A stretch of DNA of 13,865 nt from Leucobacter sp. (GTDB taxonomy: Bacteria; Actinomycetota; Actinomycetes; Actinomycetales; Microbacteriaceae): assembly GCA_017990305.1 (NCBI GenBank), contig JAGNOB010000010.1, positions 1 to 13,865 on the forward strand. The letters are read 5' to 3'. Shown piece after piece: positions 6,927 to 13,865 of the stretch. Every line of letters begins with the position of its first letter. Position 1 is the stretch's first letter. Below the pieces are notes generated by a model. The model searched no databases, was not told the DNA's origin, and was given only the letters and a program-made list of their open reading frames with translations. Made by a program: the position numbers and the translations under genes.

Positions 6927-9125
6927 ATGCGACTTCTTCGGCGACCGAGGGCTTGGGCAGCCGCCGTCATAGCGAGCGCGCTCCTTACAGGCGGTGCTTC
7001 GCTGTCGATACATCCTGCGGACACGACCCCTCCCGAGGGCCAAGAGCAGGCATCGGACGAGCACCCGTCGAGCCTCGAACTGGTGGTCGCCCCGGAGTCA
7101 CCGGTATTCACGGAGAAGGATGCAGAGGCGAGTTTCACAGTCTTGCTGCGCAACGATGGCGACGTCAGCCTGCCCGAGGGCTCCGTTGAACTTGCCCTTG
7201 GTGAACGGTTCACCGGTGGCAGCGCGCTACCACGGCCAGAAGAGCTCGCGGCTCCTAGCCCTTCAGAAGCAGTGCCGAACGCCGACACTGGCGCCCCTGT
7301 TCGGACAGTCATCGCGACGGCCCCCATCGATGCCGTCGCAGGCGGAAAGCAGCAGCGTGCAACCATCACGGTTCCTGTCGCCGAGATCACGGCGTTCTCG
7401 TCGACCGGGCACGGCGTCTATCCACTGTATGCGACCTATCAGCCAAGCGATTCTGCCTCGGCCGCAAGTCTGTCAGCGTTCAGCCCTGTGGTGTGGGAAG
7501 GTCCAGACGAGGCCGGTGACTCGGTCGATCTCACCAGCATCGTACCGCTGACCCTGCCAGCAGTTGTGCATTCAATGCCCACCCGTCCGCAGCTGAACGA
7601 GGCGGTTCCCCGCCTTGAGGCACTCGTCGACTACGCAGCACGCACACATGCAATTCTTGCTATCGATCCGCGCATCATCACCGCGATTCGAGCATACGGA
7701 ACCGAGGCACCGCAAGCCTCCCGTGAGCTCCTCGATCGATTAGAAAGCGGTCAGATCCCGAGCTTCCTGCTGCAGTACGCTGACGCAGATCCCGCTGCAC
7801 AGGCCGCCCTCGGAATAACGGATCTCCTCCAGCCGGAAGGGTTTGAGTTCATCACGCGTTTCGGCACATGGGAGGCACAACCTCCAAGCGCCGAGAACCC
7901 GAACGCTCCGAAGGAGCCGAACGGCGACGGGGAACCTGTCGACGCCGACTCATCGGAGGCGACAGAGACGGGGGAGTCACCAGCGACGGGGCCCTCAGAT
8001 GCCCAGCCCGAAGCAGACGAAACGCTACTGCCCCCTTCCGACGATGCACTGACCGCATGGCCCAACGGTCTCGCCGCTGCCTGGCCAGCGGAGGGCCAGG
8101 TTGGAGCGTCCACAATGGCGCTGTTGCGCGGCGCCAACCTCGACCTCACAGTCTTGCGCTCTGACAACATCACCCTCTCCGGCGGCCCACGTGCGACGCT
8201 CGGGGAGAGCAGCGCGCTTGTGACTGACGCCGAGCTTGACGCTGGCGTACGACTCGCGCTCGCCGGCGAGACTGAGACCGAGCGTGCCCTTGGCAAAGCG
8301 CAGGCCTCCGCCCGGCTTGCGTTAGCCGCCAGCTCAGGCGTGAAGGGGCTCATGCTCGGCATCGATCGCGGCGCAACCGCCGAGGCAGAGCGACCCGAGG
8401 AGCTGCTCAGCGAACTCACAACACAGCGGTGGATTCGCTCTGTTGCCCACTCTGCTCAGGAGGCAGGCGCCGCGCAACTCACCGCTGCTACCCCGGAGGA
8501 AGAGCGGACCGAGCTACTCCGCACCGCAATTGCGAACGAACCGGTTGTCATTGAGGCGCGCGCAGCGCTCGTGAATCCCGAATACCTTGATAGTTACCAA
8601 CGCATGCGTGTCCTCTCCCTGTTCGCGACGAAGCACGCAGCGCCTGACGCAAACTTCGCCGCGACTGCCCGGCAGTTTGGCGAGCGAGACAACGAGCTGC
8701 GCGATGGCGTGCGGATCGTGGGGACAAAACGCGCCCAACTGGTTGGCGGATCAACCCGCATCCCCATTCAGCTGCGCAACTCGCTGCCGTTCGACGCAGT
8801 TGTGAATCTCGAGGTATCCCCAACATCCGCGGCGTTGAGCCTGCCCGAGCGCACCTTCCACGAGATCCAATTGCCCGAGGATTCAAGCGAACGCGTACTC
8901 GTACCGGCAAAGAGTCGAGTGTCCTCCGGCGACTCTGCGCTTCTGCTCTCCGTCACTAGTGTCGACGGCGAATACACGGCTTCGACAGGCCGCCTCGAGA
9001 TCACTATTAGTAGCGCTGTGGAAACCGTCGCTGTCGCTGTGCTCGCCTCGGCAGCAGCGCTCCTGTTCGGCTTCGGCATTTGGCGGAGCGTCCGTCGCCG
9101 CAGGTCACCCAGCCCACGGGAATAG
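6927..9125 (+). CDS. DUF6049 family exported, membrane-anchored protein of unknown function
   Basis: The 732-residue protein starts with a signal peptide (basic RLLRRPR, then hydrophobic AWAAAVIASALLTGGAS) and ends with one transmembrane helix (about 700-719) followed by RSVRRRRS, so it should be tethered to the outside of the membrane. The first part (about 50-185) looks like a beta-sandwich (ELVVAPESPVFTEKDAEASF). A Pro/Glu/Asp/Ser-rich, probably disordered stretch lies at about 313-375. Another predicted beta domain precedes the helix (GGSTRIPIQLRNSLPFDAVV). The Mycobacterium equivalent (Rv3909) stands between cca and murJ. Function is unknown; a role in cell-envelope assembly is often suspected only from that neighbourhood. 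Here murJ is not next to it. Confidence 0.85.
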   Translation: MRLLRRPRAWAAAVIASALLTGGASLSIHPADTTPPEGQEQASDEHPSSLELVVAPESPVFTEKDAEASFTVLLRNDGDVSLPEGSVELALGERFTGGSALPRPEELAAPSPSEAVPNADTGAPVRTVIATAPIDAVAGGKQQRATITVPVAEITAFSSTGHGVYPLYATYQPSDSASAASLSAFSPVVWEGPDEAGDSVDLTSIVPLTLPAVVHSMPTRPQLNEAVPRLEALVDYAARTHAILAIDPRIITAIRAYGTEAPQASRELLDRLESGQIPSFLLQYADADPAAQAALGITDLLQPEGFEFITRFGTWEAQPPSAENPNAPKEPNGDGEPVDADSSEATETGESPATGPSDAQPEADETLLPPSDDALTAWPNGLAAAWPAEGQVGASTMALLRGANLDLTVLRSDNITLSGGPRATLGESSALVTDAELDAGVRLALAGETETERALGKAQASARLALAASSGVKGLMLGIDRGATAEAERPEELLSELTTQRWIRSVAHSAQEAGAAQLTAATPEEERTELLRTAIANEPVVIEARAALVNPEYLDSYQRMRVLSLFATKHAAPDANFAATARQFGERDNELRDGVRIVGTKRAQLVGGSTRIPIQLRNSLPFDAVVNLEVSPTSAALSLPERTFHEIQLPEDSSERVLVPAKSRVSSGDSALLLSVTSVDGEYTASTGRLEITISSAVETVAVAVLASAAALLFGFGIWRSVRRRRSPSPRE

Positions 9126-9144
9126 CACGCCTTTAGGATGGGTT
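9118..9144 (+). promoter_or_regulatory. SigR/SigH-type thiol-stress promoter of trxBA
   Basis: GGGAAT (9118-9123) and GTT (9142-9144) are separated by exactly 18 bases, matching the consensus known for Streptomyces SigR and close to that of mycobacterial SigH, whose targets include trxBA. The -35 element overlaps the stop codon of the DUF6049 gene. Transcription would start near 9150, giving a leader of about 35 bases that includes the AAGGAG before trxB. TAGGAT (9134-9139) in the spacer could serve as a housekeeping -10, but no matching -35 is visible. SigR control is an inference from the motif and the gene it precedes. Confidence 0.65.
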
Positions 9145-9184
9145 GTACCGCCTATCAGCCATACGGCAAAGCATAAGGAGAATC

Positions 9185-10135
9185 ATGCGCGAGGTCATCA
9201 TCATCGGCTCAGGCCCTGCTGGGTTTACCGCAGCAATTTACGCTGCACGAGCTGAACTGTCGCCGCTCATGTTTGCGAGCCAGGTAAGCATGGGCGGGGA
9301 GCTCATGAACACGACTGACGTAGAGAACTTCCCCGGATTCCCTGAGGGCATCCAGGGCCCCGATCTCATGCAGAAGATGCAGGAGCAGGCGGAGCGATTC
9401 GGCACCGAGGTCGTCTACGACGACATCACCGAGGTCGATTTCTCCGGCGAGATCAAGCGCCTCACCGACAGCAGCGGCAACGTCCACGAAGCGCGATCCG
9501 TGATCTTCGCAACCGGATCCGCATACCGCAAGCTCGGCGTCGAGGGCGAAGAGCGCCTCTCAGGACACGGCGTGTCCTGGTGCGCCACCTGCGACGGCTT
9601 CTTCTTCCGTGACAAGACCATCGCCGTCGTTGGTGGTGGCGATTCCGCCATGGAGGAGGCCACGTTCCTCACACGGTTCGCGAAGAAGGTCTACGTTATC
9701 CACCGCCGTGACTCGCTGAAGGCATCGAAGATCATGCAGCAGCGGGCCTTTGACAACGAGAAGATCGAGTTCATTTGGAACTCGGAGGTCACAGAGATCC
9801 ACGGCGCAGACTCGGCGGAGCGGCTGACCCTGCGGAACACCGTTGACGGCACCGAAAGCGACCTCCCCATCGAGGGGCTCTTCATCGCAGTTGGCAACGA
9901 TCCGCGCACCCACCTGGTGCACGACATCCTCGACATCTCCGACGAGGGCACGATCGTTGTTGAGGGCCGCTCATCCGTGACCAACGTTCCCGGCATCTTC
10001 GCCGCCGGAGATGTCATCGACCCGAGTTACCGCCAGGCAGTCACCGCCGCTGCTTCGGGCACGGTCGCCGCGCTCGACGCAGAACGCTACCTCGCTGCTA
10101 TTGCCGCCGCCCAGCCAGCCGCTGTCGCTGGCTAA
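9185..10135 (+). CDS. trxB: Thioredoxin-disulfide reductase
   Basis: TrxB passes electrons from NADPH through FAD and its redox disulfide to thioredoxin in the cytoplasm. The 316-residue product has the FAD motif GSGPAG (8-13), the active-site CATC (133-136) in SWCATCDGFFF, the NADPH-binding GGGDSA (150-155) with HRRDSLKAS (173-181), and the second FAD motif FAAGDVID (from about 272). I chose ATG 9185: AAGGAG lies 4 bases upstream and MREVIIIGSGPAG is the family start, whereas an in-frame ATG at 9143 would overlap the promoter. trxA follows after 29 bases, so they form an operon. Confidence 0.97.
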   Translation: MREVIIIGSGPAGFTAAIYAARAELSPLMFASQVSMGGELMNTTDVENFPGFPEGIQGPDLMQKMQEQAERFGTEVVYDDITEVDFSGEIKRLTDSSGNVHEARSVIFATGSAYRKLGVEGEERLSGHGVSWCATCDGFFFRDKTIAVVGGGDSAMEEATFLTRFAKKVYVIHRRDSLKASKIMQQRAFDNEKIEFIWNSEVTEIHGADSAERLTLRNTVDGTESDLPIEGLFIAVGNDPRTHLVHDILDISDEGTIVVEGRSSVTNVPGIFAAGDVIDPSYRQAVTAAASGTVAALDAERYLAAIAAAQPAAVAG

Positions 10136-10164
10136 CGAACCGCCTGACCACAAGGAGTTTCACT

Positions 10165-10488
10165 ATGAATGAGCCAATCAACGTTGACGAGCAGACTTTC
10201 GACAAGGTCGTCCTCCAGAGCGAGATCCCCGTTCTTGTCGATTTCTGGGCTGCCTGGTGCGGCCCGTGCCGCGCCATCGCTCCCGTTCTCGAAGAGATCG
10301 CGAAAGAGCAGGAGGGGAAGATCCTCATTGCGAAGCTCAACGTCGACGAGAACCCGACCCTCGCTGCGCAGTACCGCATCACTTCTATCCCAGCCATGAA
10401 GGTATTCCAGGGCGGCAAAGAAGTTCACGAGATCATCGGCGCAATGCCGAAGCAGATGATCGAGAACGAACTCACCGGCATTATCTAA
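10165..10488 (+). CDS. trxA: Thioredoxin
   Basis: This small protein disulfide reductase is recycled by TrxB. The 107-residue product has the complete fold with DFWAAWCGPCRAIAP (WCGPC at 31-35) and the cis-proline P76 in TSIPAMKVF. The ATG is preceded by AAGGAG. As the second gene of the trxBA operon it should share the SigR-type promoter. It converges on the MFS gene with only 6 bases between the stop codons, so any terminator must lie inside the neighbour; a GAAA-capped hairpin at 10571-10586 is a candidate. Confidence 0.97.
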   Translation: MNEPINVDEQTFDKVVLQSEIPVLVDFWAAWCGPCRAIAPVLEEIAKEQEGKILIAKLNVDENPTLAAQYRITSIPAMKVFQGGKEVHEIIGAMPKQMIENELTGII

Positions 10489-10494
10489 CGAACG

Positions 10495-11718
10495 CTACCG
10501 AATTCGTGTGTTGAGCATCGCGAACACTGCGATCCCAAGGATCAAAGCGAGGCTCACAATAAGCGGCAGAACGGGCGAAAGCCCGTAAAGCACTGTCGCG
10601 AGCAACGGAGTCGCCATCCAGGTGATTCCGTTGGTCGAACTCAGCGTTCCCGCAAGCCCACCCTGTTCCTCACGAGAGACGAGCAGGGTGGGTGCGGAGA
10701 GCGCGCCCGGTATCGCGAGCCCCGTGCCCATGCCGACGAGAAACACCCCGGCGAGAAATACCGGGATCGGCAGCGGAGTAATTGTCGCCGCAAAGCCGCC
10801 TGCCGCGGTCAGTGCGCCAACGCGCATGAGTAGTGCAGGCCGCCACCTTGTCACAGGCACGACAATCCCCTGCGCGAACAGCATGCCGGTTCCGGCGGCG
10901 AGCAGCGCTCCGCCGATCACGAACGGCACGGTCCGCGATGCAAAGTCGAAGCGGTCATGGATGATGAAGCCGATCGTGACCTGGAGCATACTGAAGACCG
11001 TAAAAACGCCGAGGCTCACAACGAGAAACGGCCACACTCGCGGGTCTGTCGCGCGCACCCGCACCGGGCGCGCAACGAGATCATTTGGCCGCTCGCTCTT
11101 CAGGAAGAGTAGGCCAACGAGCATCGCAGCGAGCGGCGCAAACGGAAGCACAGCGAGTGACGTCACGAGGCTGATCCCGGCCAGGAGCCCGCCAACAACC
11201 GAGCCGGCCACCATTGCGAGCCCCTGAACCGAGCCAAGCCCGGCCATGCCACGTACCCGATCGGATTCGGTGACGGTCACCTCCGCAACAAAGGCCTGGG
11301 CGGTCGGGAACACTGCCGAAAGGGCTGTGCCGAATAGTGGGCCTCGGCTCAGGATGAGCAGCGCAAACAGGAGCGGACCCCCGATCGTCCCAGCCATACC
11401 GAGCTGCGCAACGCCGGCGAAGGCGAAGAGGGACACCGATGCGAGAAGCGCCGCACCTACCAACACCGGTTTGCGTCCGAGCTGTTGTGACTTGCGGCCC
11501 CAGAGGCGACTCGTCAGCACCACCATCAGTGCCGATGCGCTGACGATTAGTCCCGCCTGCCACTCCCGCATGCCAAGGGAGCGTGTCAGGGGAGCAAGCA
11601 CCGGATGCAGGGTGAACTGCCCGAGAAAGACCAAGAACGTCATGGTGAGCACAGACCGAACCTGGATCCGGGCAGCCCGAGCATCATCTGGCGTCGGTCC
11701 TGACGCTGCAGCTACCAT
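10495..11718 (-). CDS. MFS transporter, probable drug/metabolite efflux type
   Basis: The 407-residue polytopic membrane protein has about 12 hydrophobic segments in two halves, split by a charged cytoplasmic loop at about 207-227 (KSERPNDLVARPVRVRA). The loop between helices 2 and 3 (SRLWGRKSQQLGRKPVL, 70-86) is the MFS signature motif A in degenerate form. PTAQAFVAEVT (138-148) resembles the segment after helix 4 in TetA/Bcr-type exporters. The substrate cannot be told. ATG 11718 has only a weak purine run ahead. It sits on its own between trxA (convergent) and parB, where Mycobacterium has cwlM and another gene, so it looks like a lineage-specific insertion. Confidence 0.85.
   Translation of the reverse strand: MVAAASGPTPDDARAARIQVRSVLTMTFLVFLGQFTLHPVLAPLTRSLGMREWQAGLIVSASALMVVLTSRLWGRKSQQLGRKPVLVGAALLASVSLFAFAGVAQLGMAGTIGGPLLFALLILSRGPLFGTALSAVFPTAQAFVAEVTVTESDRVRGMAGLGSVQGLAMVAGSVVGGLLAGISLVTSLAVLPFAPLAAMLVGLLFLKSERPNDLVARPVRVRATDPRVWPFLVVSLGVFTVFSMLQVTIGFIIHDRFDFASRTVPFVIGGALLAAGTGMLFAQGIVVPVTRWRPALLMRVGALTAAGGFAATITPLPIPVFLAGVFLVGMGTGLAIPGALSAPTLLVSREEQGGLAGTLSSTNGITWMATPLLATVLYGLSPVLPLIVSLALILGIAVFAMLNTRIR
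10571..10586 (+). terminator. Small GAAA-loop hairpin, possible trxBA terminator
   Basis: ACGGGC (10571-10576) pairs with GCCCGT (10581-10586) around the stable tetraloop GAAA. It lies 82 bases past the trxA stop, within the 3' part of the convergent MFS gene. There is no U-tract, so function as a terminator is uncertain; it may be a chance structure. Confidence 0.25.
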
Positions 11719-11770
11719 CGCGCGGAGCTCAGCTCAGCAAACATACGCGGCCCATCATCGGGCGCTCCAC

Positions 11771-11812
11771 GAGTGCACACTCCTCGACCATACCCACTTT
11801 GGGCTCACTTTG
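11771..11812 (-). promoter_or_regulatory. Candidate promoter/operator of the MFS gene
   Basis: Reading the minus strand, two copies of CAAAGTGRG (plus 11804-11812 and 11793-11801) are repeated at an 11-base period, one helical turn. They are followed by a -10-like TATGGT (11787-11792). GAGTG and CACTC (11771-11775, 11778-11782) then form a short dyad near the expected transcription start. This leaves a leader of about 60 bases before the MFS ATG. Direct repeats plus a dyad at a transporter promoter suggest regulated expression, but no regulator gene is adjacent and no clear -35 is seen. Confidence 0.3.
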
Positions 11813-11840
11813 CGGGCTAAGGGGCCGACCGAGGAGCATT

Positions 11841-11860
11841 TCGAAGCGGGAAGGCTTCGA
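11841..11860 (-). terminator. Hairpin downstream of parB, possible terminator
   Basis: TCGAAGC (11841-11847) pairs perfectly with GCTTCGA (11854-11860) around a 6-base loop, 13 bases past the parB stop. There is no U-tract on the minus-strand transcript. It is the only hairpin I see in the 155-base gap between parB and the MFS gene. Confidence 0.35.
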
Positions 11861-11873
11861 GCCGACTACTGGA

Positions 11874-12857
11874 CTAGTTGAACCCGGGGTCTCCGAGCTC
11901 GCTCAGAATGCGCTTGAGGTCGGCAATTGTCGCAAAGTCGATGGAGATTTGGCCCTTTTTCGCGCCAAGCTTCACCGAAACCCTGGTGTTAAAGCGGTCT
12001 CCGAGGCGATCGGCGATCTCCCCAAGCTGCGCCTGTACTGCGCCTGGCCTGGCCTTTGGCGCCTTCCGCTTCGGGGTCTCGCCAGCGACAGCCTCCGCCG
12101 TACGCACAGACATTCCCTCATTCACGATCCGGTCGGAAAGCGACTGCATCGCCTGCACATCACCGTCGAGCGACAGAATTGCTCGCGCGTGGCCAGCTGA
12201 CAGTACCCCGGCAGCAACGCGAGCCTGCACCTGTTCAGGGAGCTTGAGGAGGCGAATGGTGTTCGAAATCTGCGGCCGCGATCGTCCGATCCGCTCCGCA
12301 AGCTGCTCCTGAGTGATTCCAAAATCTGCAAGGAGCTGCTGATAGGCGGATGCCTCTTCCAGCGGGTTCAGTTGCGCACGGTGCAAGTTCTCGAGGAGCG
12401 CATCGCGAAGCATGTGCTCATCGGCAGTTGACCTCACGATGGCTGGAATCGTGTCCAAGCCGGCACGCTTGGAGGCACGCAGTCGCCGCTCACCCATGAT
12501 CAGCTCATAGCTGGCGCCCGACTTCGGCTTCGGTGAGATCTCGCGGACCACGATTGGCTGAAAGACGCCGAACTCCTTCACGGAGTGCGTGAGTTCCTCG
12601 AGAGCCTCTTCGTCGAACTCAGTTCGGGGCTGCAGCTGGTTAGGGACGATGTCCTTCACGCTCAGCGAACGCAGCTCGGCTCCAGGAACGGCGACAAGTG
12701 ACTCGTCACCCTGGGCGGACTCGGCGGCCGTATCGTTCAACGCCGCCGCAGCAGCTGACGGAAAGAACACATCCACGGGTCGCTCTCCTTCAGCGGGGGA
12801 TTGAGGAATGAGCGCGCCGATCCCACGGCCAAGACCACTCCGCTTCTTCGTTGCCAT
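11874..12857 (-). CDS. parB: Chromosome-partitioning protein ParB (CTP-dependent DNA clamp)
   Basis: ParB loads at parS sites, slides on DNA as a CTP-bound clamp and drives origin segregation with ParA. The 327-residue product has the N-terminal ParA-contact peptide GLGRGIGALI (8-17), a disordered linker (about 20-60), and the CTP-binding domain with the GERRLRA motif (122-128) and ENLHRAQLNPLEEA (156-169). It continues with the parS-reading helix-turn-helix at about 181-203 (ITQEQLAERIGRSRPQISN), a Lys/Pro-rich linker (260-272) and the C-terminal dimerisation domain. The ATG lies 2 bases after the parA stop, with GAGGGAG in the parA 3' end as RBS, so the pair is translationally coupled. Confidence 0.97.
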   Translation of the reverse strand: MATKKRSGLGRGIGALIPQSPAEGERPVDVFFPSAAAAALNDTAAESAQGDESLVAVPGAELRSLSVKDIVPNQLQPRTEFDEEALEELTHSVKEFGVFQPIVVREISPKPKSGASYELIMGERRLRASKRAGLDTIPAIVRSTADEHMLRDALLENLHRAQLNPLEEASAYQQLLADFGITQEQLAERIGRSRPQISNTIRLLKLPEQVQARVAAGVLSAGHARAILSLDGDVQAMQSLSDRIVNEGMSVRTAEAVAGETPKRKAPKARPGAVQAQLGEIADRLGDRFNTRVSVKLGAKKGQISIDFATIADLKRILSELGDPGFN

Positions 12858-12859
12858 CC

Positions 12860-13756
12860 CTAAACTCCCTCATCCTCAATCTTCATGGGCGCGCCGCGAT
12901 CCGCCATCTCAGCAGCGGCCTCGAGATAGGCGAGTGCCCCGATGGAGCTGCTGTCGTATTCGTGGACGGTTTGTCCATAGCTGGGCGCCTCTGAGATGCG
13001 GACCGAGCGCGGTATCACCGCGTCGAGCACCTCATTCGGGAAGTGATCTCTAACCTCGTTCGCAACCTCTTGAGCAAGGTTTGTACGCGCGTCGTACATC
13101 GTAAGCAATATCGTCGACACCTGCAGTTCCGGATTGAGGTGTTTCTGGATCAGCTGGATGTTTCCGAGCAACTGACTCAGCCCCTCAAGTGCGTAGTACT
13201 CACACTGGATCGGGATGAGGACTTCACCGCCTGCGACAAAAGCGTTGATGGTCAGGAGCCCAAGTGACGGCGGGCAATCGATGAAGACGTAGTGGTACGT
13301 GCGCTCAGACGTCTTGAGGAACGCATCGAGCGCAGTCCGCAGGCGCTGTTCGCGCGCAACCATAGACACGAGCTCAATCTCTGCACCGGCCAGGTTGATC
13401 GTCGAGGGGACACACGCCAGGTTCTCGTGATCGCTTGAGATCTGCAGCGCTTCCTCGATGGTCGCTTCGCCGAGCAAGACTTCGTAGACACTCGTGATTT
13501 CGGGGCGATGCGGTACACCAAGCGCCGTAGACGCGTTGCCCTGCGGATCGAGATCGATGACCAGAACGTTGGCGCCTCGGCGCGCAAGCGCAGATGCGAG
13601 GTTCACCGTTGTGGTTGTCTTGCCGACGCCGCCCTTTTGGTTCGACACAGTGACGACCCTGGTGCGCTCCGGGAGGGGTGACGGGATCGTTGCGAGGCGC
13701 TTGCGCCGCTTAATTTTGTCCTCGAGGTGATCGGCGACGAGTGGTTTCTCAGCCAT
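12860..13756 (-). CDS. parA: Chromosome-partitioning ATPase ParA
   Basis: ParA is a deviant-Walker ATPase that binds DNA as an ATP dimer and moves ParB-bound origins. The 298-residue product has a basic N-terminal extension (residues 1-33), the deviant Walker A motif KGGVGKTT (41-48), VIDLDPQGNAS (67-77), Walker B FIDCPP (158-163) and the C-terminal IPRSVRISEAPSYGQ segment typical of chromosomal ParA/Soj. The ATG at 13756 overlaps the end of rsmG by 8 bases. It forms an operon with parB and probably with rsmG upstream. The promoter is outside the window. Confidence 0.97.
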   Translation of the reverse strand: MAEKPLVADHLEDKIKRRKRLATIPSPLPERTRVVTVSNQKGGVGKTTTTVNLASALARRGANVLVIDLDPQGNASTALGVPHRPEITSVYEVLLGEATIEEALQISSDHENLACVPSTINLAGAEIELVSMVAREQRLRTALDAFLKTSERTYHYVFIDCPPSLGLLTINAFVAGGEVLIPIQCEYYALEGLSQLLGNIQLIQKHLNPELQVSTILLTMYDARTNLAQEVANEVRDHFPNEVLDAVIPRSVRISEAPSYGQTVHEYDSSSIGALAYLEAAAEMADRGAPMKIEDEGV

Positions 13757-13865
13757 GGATACCTACTTTAGCCCGGAACACGCGAGTGCTCTCAGTAAGA
13801 AGATCTGCGCCGAGTTCCGTGACCTCAACGTCGCGGAGCTTGTACTTCCGCAGCACCTTCTGCGC
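13749..13865 (-). CDS. rsmG: 16S rRNA (guanine(527)-N7)-methyltransferase RsmG, C-terminal end only
   Basis: RsmG (GidB) methylates G527 of 16S rRNA using S-adenosylmethionine. The last 38 codons are present, running without interruption from the window edge: KVLRKYKLRDVEVTELGADL followed by LTESTRVFRAKVGIHG and TGA. The pattern of a strand carrying VxVxELGAxL followed by TRVFRA is the RsmG C-terminal beta strand pair. The TGA (13749-13751) lies within the first codons of parA, an 8-base overlap. rsmG-parA-parB is the standard order next to the replication origin. It is too short to be in the usual ORF lists, so identity rests on this tail and on context. Confidence 0.88.
   Translation of the reverse strand, partial: AQKVLRKYKLRDVEVTELGADLLTESTRVFRAKVGIHG

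Noticed and set aside
3764..8193. CACGTG cores (3764, 4909, 8188) as possible parS sites for ParB.
   Set aside because: None is flanked by the TGTTT/AAACA arms of parS; all lie in ordinary coding sequence. I found no parS in the window.
11842..11868. Bases that read REGFEPTTGL on the plus strand, a phrase often produced by translating tRNA T-arms; possible tRNA remnant or attachment site.
   Set aside because: The bases around TTCGAGC do not form a 5-bp T-stem, no acceptor or anticodon arm is present, and no integrase or second copy is nearby. The parB 3' end explains part of it.

Overview
The window is a G+C-rich chromosomal segment from an actinobacterium, most likely of the Microbacteriaceae type (inferred; I would not name a genus). 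Support comes from the mycothiol pathway genes, a DUF6049 surface protein beside a CCA-adding enzyme, a cysteine-free S18, strong G/C bias at third codon positions, and start codons with a -10 hexamer about 6-7 bases upstream, as in leaderless actinobacterial transcripts. The gene order rplI-rpsR-ssb-rpsF ... ino1 ... cca - DUF6049 ... trxB-trxA ... parB-parA-rsmG is the conserved origin-proximal backbone of actinobacterial chromosomes. The replication origin (dnaA/dnaN) is expected beyond the right edge and dnaB beyond the left edge.

Layout from left to right. Bases 1-427 hold no convincing gene. They contain a cluster of DnaA-box-like 9-mers and a long hairpin terminator that ends the ribosomal operon. 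Bases 428-2118 (minus) are the rpsF-ssb-rpsR-rplI operon, with a structured leader in front of rpsF that may be the S6:S18 autoregulatory site. Bases 2262-5421 carry mshA (+), ino1 (-) and mshB (-): inositol 3-phosphate supply plus the glycosyltransferase and deacetylase steps of mycothiol synthesis. cca (-, 5429-6910) lies directly upstream of mshB and is divergent, by only 16 bases, from a large anchored exported DUF6049 protein (+, 6927-9125). trxB-trxA follow behind a promoter that fits the SigR/SigH thiol-stress consensus exactly. An MFS transporter (-) is followed by parB and parA (-) and by the last 38 codons of rsmG.

Functional theme: besides housekeeping (translation, ssDNA binding, tRNA maturation, chromosome segregation), the middle of the window is a thiol-redox neighbourhood. 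Three mycothiol or inositol genes and the thioredoxin system lie within about 8 kb.

The window is mostly conserved core genome, and I did not find a wholly new system. The most interesting points are the SigR-type promoter at trxBA, the local mshA/ino1/mshB grouping, the DnaA-box cluster upstream of the presumed dnaB, a 17-bp perfect palindrome inside mshA, and the absence here of the murJ/sigM/cwlM genes that flank trxBA in Mycobacterium.
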